Part shown: positions 51,001-60,000 of the stretch, piece by piece
Position numbering within the stretch: the stretch's first letter is position 1
How the letters are laid out: every line of letters starts with the position of its first letter
Assembly: GCF_002078875.1 (NCBI RefSeq)
Contig: NC_034410.1
Coordinates: forward strand, 96,990,384-97,054,383
Direction of reading: 5' to 3'
Length of the DNA: 64,000 nucleotides
Source of the DNA: Numida meleagris
Lineage: Eukaryota; Chordata; Aves; Galliformes; Numididae
Program-made: the position numbers and the translations under genes
The notes under the pieces: generated by a model
Told to the model about the DNA's origin: nothing
Seen by the model: the letters and a program-made list of their open reading frames with translations, nothing else
Database searches by the model: none

Positions 51001-54000
51001 AAGAATGAAATAAAATGCTAATGAATGGGAAAACCAATTATGAGTTTGCTTCTGAAATCTAATATTAATGTTTCTTTTGAAATTTTATTTCTTTCTTTTT
51101 TTTTTTTTTTTTTTTTTTTACAAGTTGCACTTTTTCTAGTAGCCTACTACTTCAAGATATAGACTTGTGCCTTCAGGAGGTAGTATTACTTTGCCAAGTA
51201 GGAAATGTACTGTTCCAAGCAAACAGTATGGAGAACCTAACTGTACACAGTAACTTTCCAGAGTGCTTAAAATAGAAACTTTTAGTCTGGACATGAAGTG
51301 AATTTCTCCATCCAGGTTTTGTTTGTATTTTGTGAATACACTGGTCCAAACTGTGTTGAGCTTATGCTTTAAGAAGTTGCACTGTAATAATAATTTTAAC
51401 TGATACTTCCACAGTCCATTTGCTGTGTTGATGATCAAGCCATAAATTTGCTTATAAGCTACAGAAAATTTAAGATGGGAGACGCTGTTGCGTGTTGAAG
51501 CCTGCTGGGATCTTTGTAGGAGTTGCCACCCAAGCTTTGTTGGAGCTGAAAGTGAAGCTGAGAAATGAATTAAGGGAATGAGAAAATGCTGAATGTTCAG
51601 TGGGAATCTTTGGCGTTGCATTACGTTTCCTAAAGACCAAACAACAAAAATTGCACTACTGTAACCCCATCAGACTGCAAGGTTAGGCTCTAATCAGTAC
51701 AAATTGAAACATATGCTTCAACATTTGAAAGATTTAAGCTCTAAATTGGGAAGGCTAAAGATCAGATTTTGCACGGCAGCACTAATTCCCTGGAACAGCA
51801 CAAAAGGCTTTTTTGATAACGAATTGTAGTGTTGCATTACGGAGACGCACACAGTGCTGGTTGTTTATTGGTTTTAATTGATCTTACTAAGATTGTGGAG
51901 CCATGTGCGCAGAAGTTAGGAAATGTAAGAACTAAGGTGCCTTTATGGTTCTAATTCATGAATCTTTCAAATCTTTAATTGCATCTTCCCATCTGTCTGT
52001 GTTCCCCACAAAGCCAGAGCCTGCTTAGTAGCTCAGGAAGAAGAGGGCTCACTTGATGTGAGCAGCTCTTGAATATTGTCACGCAGCATGGCCACTCTCT
52101 TAAGTGATGCATAATAGATGAATCCTGTTCTGAAGGAAAAAAAAAAAAGGCACTCATTGCTGTCTTACTGCTTCATAAAGAAATTTATGAATTCGTTTTC
52201 ACAGAAAACCCAGTCAATTTGGGGAATGGAGGTGTTGCCATTATTTTATCAGTGGTTGGGCAGACTAGAGATATCAAGATCAAAACAGTCTGCTCAGTTT
52301 GAGTGCCTAGTGTCTAAAGCATTGTAAGCTTGATATGCTTAAAACAGAGCACTTGGGTTTGATTACAGCGGTGTTCTTTCTTCAGCAGTGAAGCCAGAAT
52401 TAAGACTCCAATCAAATGAGTAGTGTGCAATTACTCTGTGAAGAATTTGGCTTAAGCATTTCACACAGCTTCACACTGGACAAATCAAGTTCCTCAGTAG
52501 TATTTGCTTCCTTCACTCTATTCTGTTAACAGTATCACAGTAAATAGTCCACAGACTCTCTTTTCACCATTTGCTTGCTTCCATCCTCAGAAAGTTCTGC
52601 TACTCTACAGAACTGTGTGTTCACACAGGGAAACCAATCTAAGTGCCAGTTCTTACTGTTTAATCAAGTTGCTGTGGTAGGGCAAGAGCTGTGTCAGCCA
52701 GATCTGTTTTTTGATAAGGCTTGTTGCCTGGCTGCAGGAGCAGTTGCATTGGCATAATGGAAAGGCCAGCTGCAAGTTTTGGACTTGGGAGGGTGGGAAC
52801 TGCCTAAAGCAAATTCAGATACAGCTCCAAAAGCACTGCTGCTAAACATGAAGCCTCAGCTGAATTTCTTTTCCTCTCTCCTGCTCCTCTCCACAACTTC
52901 CCCTGCTACCTCCCACACCTCCAGTAAGCGTCGGTCATCTTCTCTTTTCTGCAGGGAATGAGGCAAGGGACCCAAGAGGTGGGAAAGAGATCCTAGAGAC
53001 AAGTGTCTTGACGCAGGCCTCTTGTACCCTTAAATCATGTCCTGGACACGTTTTGAAGTAGCAGCCTTGCAGGAAAGGTGGGAGGAAGTCCCTCAAGCCC
53101 TGGCATTGGGACCTGATTCTGATTTCTTGTCCAGCAAGTTCCAGTTTCTCATCCTTTTAGTTGCCAGGCTTACCTCATCATGATTCACCTCTCAGCTTTC
53201 CTTTCCCAGCCTGTTGGTTCTTCACCCCTTTCCAGCCTTTGTCCTGTCTGCCTCTGAATTGGAGGTTTTCTTCTGCTTTGTCAAGGTGCTAGGCAGTGAG
53301 TTACAGAGCCTGCTAGACAGACAGGCTTCCTCTGCTTGCATCCACATTGCTCTGAGGTTGGTTCCTCTGCAGCCATTTCAGAAGAGCTCTTGAGCCAGGG
53401 GATGCGTGCAGTCTGTCTGCAGCAATGATGGCTTTCTTGATCTCAAAATGTGCTCAGCCAGGAAGGACTGTTAAGTTTGTAGCTCCTGTACTCTCAGGTA
53501 CTGGGAAGATGCATACAGAGAGTGTATAAAAGGCCCTAAGCTTGACCATGTTGGGCAGATTTCACAAATGGTCAAACACTTTCTGATGTAAAAGGGCTCC
53601 CCTTCTTGCACAATTCTCTATGCCATGAACGAAGAAGCTAGGCTTTATCAGAAAAGAGGACTGGAATTCATCATAGGATGAAGTTAGATGATTTTGCTGA
53701 CTTCAGTCCTGAAAACAGCTGTTCTGCTCATCCTAACACAGAATTGCAGCTTACGATATCTTGTGTTCTGCTTACTATTTTGGCAAATTTTTGTAAGTGA
53801 GGGATGAGTTTCTAGGATGCGAAGCATTAGGCTACTTCAAAAGTAGGAGGTTCTGCGAGCTCTCAATAGAAAACTAGACTTAAAATAGAGAAAATAAACT
53901 GAAGATGGTAACTTTTTTTTCTCTAAGCTTCTTTTGGAAGGAAAAAAAAGTTGTTCTTAGCACATCTAGTTTTTCCTTTCCTTGTACTAATGTGATATAT

Positions 54001-57000
54001 AGAATTCCTCTTTCAAAATTAATGGTCTCCTTAAAAGTCTGTCCTATTTACAGGTGGTTATTTTGATCAACTGTTGGGTTGAATGTTCATCAAACTAGAA
54101 TTTCATTGTCATTGATTGAAGTTTACTAAAATTTGCACGTATTTGAGTAGTCTTCTTCAAGATCTGTCTTCTTCAGTACAAACTTACATGTGTATACGTA
54201 GACATATTGCTTAAGGAGTTCAACCTGCACATATGTCAGAATATCTGAGATTTAGATTAAAAGGCTTTTGTTGTGTATGCTCCTATTACTGCTTTAGGAA
54301 GAGAAACCAAGCAAACTAAGAGACCTTGTTGTTTTTTGTTTGTTTCTTCTCCCAGCGGTTGGGTTAACTTTCTGCGCAGCAGTTTTCTTGGAAGCAGGTG
54401 ATGCTTGTAGGGAATTTGGGTGGATCCTGATACTCATAATGCTTGGTGACTTGCTCTCTTACAGTTGTTGTGGGTTTTTTGTTTTTTCTTTTTAATAATT
54501 GAGAATGTGGGCCAAGTCTCTTGTAGTAGATTATTAGTACAGAGTGTACTTGCACTTGGTTTTAAATAAAAGGTGGTGCTTATCAAATTGAAGCTTGCTG
54601 TAGACATACTGACTTGACCACTTGAGAACACAGTTTGTAAGTACAAGAGTGTAAAAAAGCTTATTTTGGCAGTGTCTGACAGCGTGTTTGTTAACATAGT
54701 GCGTATTGTTAACATTTTTTGTTTTGTTTTATTTTGACTCTGACAGAGCCTACAGTGCGGGCAGAACTGATGGAACAGGTGCCTCACATTGCTATGTTTT
54801 GTCAAGAAAACAGACCTTCCATCCCATATGCTTTTTCCAAATACTTACTACCTATTGTGGTACGGTACCTTGCAGACCAGAATAACCAGGTAAGTGTCTT
54901 GCAGAAACAGCTTATTAACTAGTTGAATATTTCTGTTGTGTGAGGCTTTTCAACTTAAATAATTTAGGATGATTTAAGAATGTAATATTTTAGAGTGAAA
55001 AATATTTTAAATTACTTGCATTACATGGCATTCTGAATTTACTAAAGAAAAATTTGAATGTTTTCTTTCACCTTATATATATTCTGTTCTGATTTTGGAG
55101 CTGTTATCTGGTGTTAAATTCTTATGGACAAAATCGAACAGTCATTTTTCTAGGCTTGCAATAATTCAGTTCTTTAAACTGTTATATGCTATCATATTTG
55201 GTTGTTTATATATAAATCCAATAATTCCTGTCTTGGAAACTGAGTTGGCACTGAGCTTTTTGCATGTCTGCACCTATACATCATCTTGCCTTTAATTTTC
55301 TGTAGGATTCTCTATAACATTTCAAAGTAAATTCTTGGTGGCGTTATCTTAAGTATTTAAGAGGTCAAAATTTTAGTCACTTAATTTATTTTTTATTTTT
55401 TAAACCTTTCCAGATCTTCCACAATTAAGAACAGGTATCAAAACCAGGCATATTTTTCTTTGTAGTGGTTTTGCTAATTGATGTATAATACAACAGCCAG
55501 TATCTGCTTGATATTCTCTTGTTTACAGATTCCACAAGCGTTCATCTTCCTAACCTCTGTTGATAACTCCATAGCTCATTTGGTTGATTTGCTCTGAAAC
55601 AAAGACCTTGAAAGGTCTTACAATTGCTGCATTGCAGTAGATAATCTGTCACTTTATGCAATGTTTTCTCTTCTGACATACATGACCTTGCGTTTGCAAG
55701 TGTTAAGTTCATGTAGGACAAATAAGCCCATGTTTTCAATTTATCTAGATCATTCCAGTTGGCTCCAGTGATTTCTGAATCATTTACAAGCTTTTATCAG
55801 TAACTTTGGGCTTTTTTCCAGATGCTAGCAAGCACGTGGCGTTACATTTGTCATTGCTAGGTATACAGCTACAGAAGAGCACTGAGGACTAATTCCCCTA
55901 GAAATAATTCCATTTGGTAATTATTACCTCCATGAAATTAATTTTTGAGTGTCAGTAGTTAACTACATATTAAGTCAATTAAAAAAGGTTATCATATTTT
56001 TGTATAGTCTTTTGCTAGGTGGAACTAAGCAAAATTGTCTCGTTCAGAATAAATGCTGTTATCCATTATCAGACAAGCTTGGTAAAAATAGGATTTGTTT
56101 AACAAAACTCATATGCCGTAGAACTTTGTTACTTCCAGTTAGGTGTGCTGCTTCTCTTCCATGACTTTTTGTTCTATTTTGTTTTGGTATAGCTGTCCTG
56201 ACTTGGGAAATATGTAGGTGAACACTTACTATAATAGCATTCATTAGTTTTCAGTAGGGAGCATTCCAGGATCTGATGTTGTGTTTCAATCATGAAGTGA
56301 TTGTAGAGCGCTTTTGGAGACCCTTGTACTCCTTGGTTTGATTTTTGTCTTGTTACGATAGGTAAGAAAAACGAGCCAGGCAGCATTGTTAGTTCTGTTG
56401 GAACAAGAACTCATAGAGAGATATGATGTGGAGACCAAAGTATGCCCTGTTCTGATAGATCTGACGGCACCAGACAGCAATGATGATGTGAAGACGGAAG
56501 CCGTGGCTGTAAGTAACAGCAGTAACGAGCTACAGGGTGTAATGGGCTCTTGAATTGTTGTTGTTGCAGCGTTCCTACTGCGTTTCCAAGATGTGCATCA
56601 ATGTGATGTTAGAGAGAAAAATTTATATTGCTATTCATAACTAATTCATAACTTTTTCTGTGCCATCTTATACTCAAGGTTAGATTTAAATTCAGTATCT
56701 TATATATGCAATGAATTAAAACTCAATTGGAGTAACCAGCACAGGAGATTATAAAGCATCTACTTGTTTTCTTCAGGCTTGTTTTATGAGGGGTTTAAAT
56801 TGCATATGTGGAAAATTTCCATCCACGGGAAATCTTTAATCCTTGAATTCTCTTTGTCACTACTTTCTATTCTCTTTACTGATTTCTTTTTGTTGTTGGG
56901 TTTTTTTTTGGACACAATAATAAGCATATTTGATAATTAAAACTTCTCTTGCGTCAAAATGGTCAGCAAATTAATATTATGAAAGGAAAAATGGCAGAAG

Positions 57001-60000
57001 CTGTATGTCCTTTCCCTTTTAAAATTTAGAATTTTCTGTTAGAAGCTAAAGCTGCCACTTTCTTTGGCATGATGCACATTTACAGTGTTTTTATATTAGT
57101 TAATTACAGATGGACAGTGCTCTCAGACGTATGGTATGATTTTTCAGTGTCCCTGTGTGGAGCCAGGAGTTGGACTTGATGATCCTTATGGGCCCCTTCC
57201 AACTCAGGATATTCTGTGATTCTATGACCAATATCAAGTGTTTTAAATTATTTTTAAAATCACACAGAAGATAATAGAAGTCACTTAACCATATTAATTA
57301 GCAATAATTTTCTGTTAATTGTCAAAAATTTCCTCAAGTACTAGAACAGTCAAACCTTTTCAGTTTAAGATCTGAATTTTTTGTCAATATTCTTCATGAT
57401 TTTCAGTTTTCTGTATCAGAAAATTAAATGTAAGAAAGCTCTGCTTAACTGACATGAAATTGTGTATTGTGCAAGCATTCCTAACTAGTGTCTGTCTGTC
57501 TTGCCATTAGATAATGTGCAAAATGGCCTCCATGGTGGGAAAGGACATCACGGAAAGACTTGTTCTTCCTAGGTTTTGTGAGATGTGCTGTGACTGCAGA
57601 ATGTTTCATGTTCGTAAGGTACAAATTACCAGCATCTAGTCTGGACTATCTGTGAAAGGAGTGTCATCAGTTTGGAACTTGCCTTTGTCTAAATGGCACC
57701 TTCCTGCTAGACTGCATCTGTGGCATATATAAGTGAAAGCTATGGGGTTTCTTTGTAGTTTGTATTTCCACAGATTTTATATTTGATGCTGTTTTTTTTT
57801 CCCTGCGTCCCTACCTTTATAATTAGGAACAAAGAAAGAGCTGTCCTTACGATTGTGCAGGTAGCCATGAAAATGTGAACCAGCTGTAACTGATAAGGCA
57901 TCAGCTACCTGAGCTCATACCTCTATGCACAGACAAAATTAAAGACGCTCATTAAGATGAGGCAAACCAGTATGCTGTCGTGAAACTTAGGTGTTGAGGC
58001 TGCGTTTTTTGGTATCACCTTGCTATTGGATAGCTTCTTCTCCTTTGTAATTGCTTGTGTTATTTCATTTGACAGCACTATGAATGTATTTTATTCTCCT
58101 TCCCTTTCACTTAAGTTTTGGGGTGGTTCTTTCATGATTAAATCATGATTAGTGAGACTTAAAAAGAGGGAGTTATACAAAAACTCAAGACAACTTAAAA
58201 AGAAGAAAATATTTTAATTTTCTTTTTTTTTTTAACACCATAGAAATAGATAGAATGTGGCAAATATTGAGTTAGTGCCAAAAATTGTTTCTGTGGTTTT
58301 AGAAGCTGTTTAGTTATTTCTTTTGACTTTTTATGTTGTATTTAAAAAAATCGCCATAGTGGTTATTTCTTGCATTTCATTTGCAAGGTATGTGCAGCCA
58401 ACTTTGGAGATATCTGCAGCGTGGTTGGGCAGCAGGCCACTGAAGAAATGCTGGTAAGCTGCCTATTAAAGGATTCTTCTTTTTAGTACAAGTCAGTAGT
58501 GGAGTTCGATGTGGGGCAGAGGAGGACAGTTAAAACAATCAGGCAACTGCTATGTTCCGTTAGTAAGAAGAGTCTGTAACAGCAGTGACTCAGTTTGGCT
58601 GGTACAAGGTTTTGATTGAGGTTTATAGAATCATGAAGACCATGAGTACAGACCTCTTACTTAGTATCCTAGAATCCTTAGAGTTGGAGGGGACCTCTGA
58701 GAGCCATCTAGTCCAGCTCCCCTGCAATGAACAGGGACGCCACAGCTGCTACATCAGGTTGCTCAGGGCCTGATCCAGCCTCACCTTGAAAGTCTCCAGG
58801 GACAGGGAATCAACCACATCTCTGGGCAACTTGTTCCAGTGCCTCACCACCCTCACTGTAAAAGACGTTTTCCTTATGTCTAACCTAAATCTCCCCTCTT
58901 TGAGCCTGAAGCCACTTCCCCTTGTTCTATCACCACAGACCCTGCTAAAGAGTCTGTCCCCTTCTTTCCTGTAGCTTCCCTTTAGATACTGAAAGGCTGC
59001 TCTCAGGTCACCTCGCAGCCTTCTCTTGCCAAGACACAGTCTAGAGCTAAGAGAGGGTTTAAAACTGCCTAAAGAAAATACGTCAGGTTGTGAAGGTAGA
59101 AAATATCAGTAAATTTTAAAAGATATCGGGCAAGAAATAGGAGTGTATCTTCTAATGTCCATAATGCAATGAGAAATCACAGATAGAGAAGAGTAGGAGG
59201 AGAGTAGGCTGCTAGGAGGGGCAAGTCTGATATGAACTTTTAATGTTACTATTCAGATAAGTGAATATTCCTTGTCTGTATCTGCAGGTAACATGAGTGC
59301 CAGTGATTAGAAGGGTGGTGCTACTGAATGTGTGTTTTGTCTTGTGAACGTTAAAGTGAGGTATCTGTTGAGTGTGAGGGCAGAGAATTTGATGAAGGAA
59401 ATGAGCATGGAAAAGAACTCACTTTGAAACGAGTACTGCCTGTTAAGACTTGCAACTTACTGTGTTCTGAACAGCTGCCGAGGTTTTTCCAGCTCTGCTC
59501 TGATAATGTGTGGGGAGTTCGGAAAGCCTGTGCCGAATGTTTCATGGCAGTTTCTTGTGCAACATCACAAGAAGTCCGGCGGACAAAGTTGTCAACCCTT
59601 TTTATTAATTTGATTAGTGATCCTTCGCGATGGGTAAGAAATGCTTCTTATTTCTTGTTTGATACAGTTTAATGATTTGACTGTGATATTCCACGTAGAA
59701 CTTCTCCCCATAGGTATGGATAACTTGTTTCACACATCTTGAGCAAGATTCTTGTTGGAATGCTTGGTTTTTCAGTCGGCATAAAAATTGCTTTCTATTT
59801 CAACCACAGCATGTAAGAAAAACTGTGCCACCAGGACAGCTTATCTTAGCTACAGAACTAGCTGTGTCTGAACATTGCTAAAGATCATCTTCAGATCTAA
59901 AAAACTAGTTGGAATTTATTTATATTTCTCAGGTCCTTACCAACGCTTCCTTTTTTGTCTTCAAGGTCTACACTTCACACATTAAGTTTGTTATTGAGCA

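Larger units (their letters stand above)
44475..54746 (+). other. PPP4R1: PPP4R1 intron 3
   Basis: The largest intron between visible exons, about 10.3 kb. It holds one CR1 copy near its 5' end, a T-tract at 51096-51119, a TATAAAAGG string near 53525 with no other promoter support, and pyrimidine-rich DNA near 49.35-49.5 and 52.86-52.92 kb. No coding exon or RNA gene was recognised. A 161-codon minus-strand frame at 51136-51621 is discussed in the findings. Confidence 0.8.

Noticed and set aside
53523..53533. TATAAAAGG, a consensus TATA box, in PPP4R1 intron 3
   Set aside because: An isolated 9-mer with no downstream exon, ORF or CpG island. Expected by chance in AT-rich intron.
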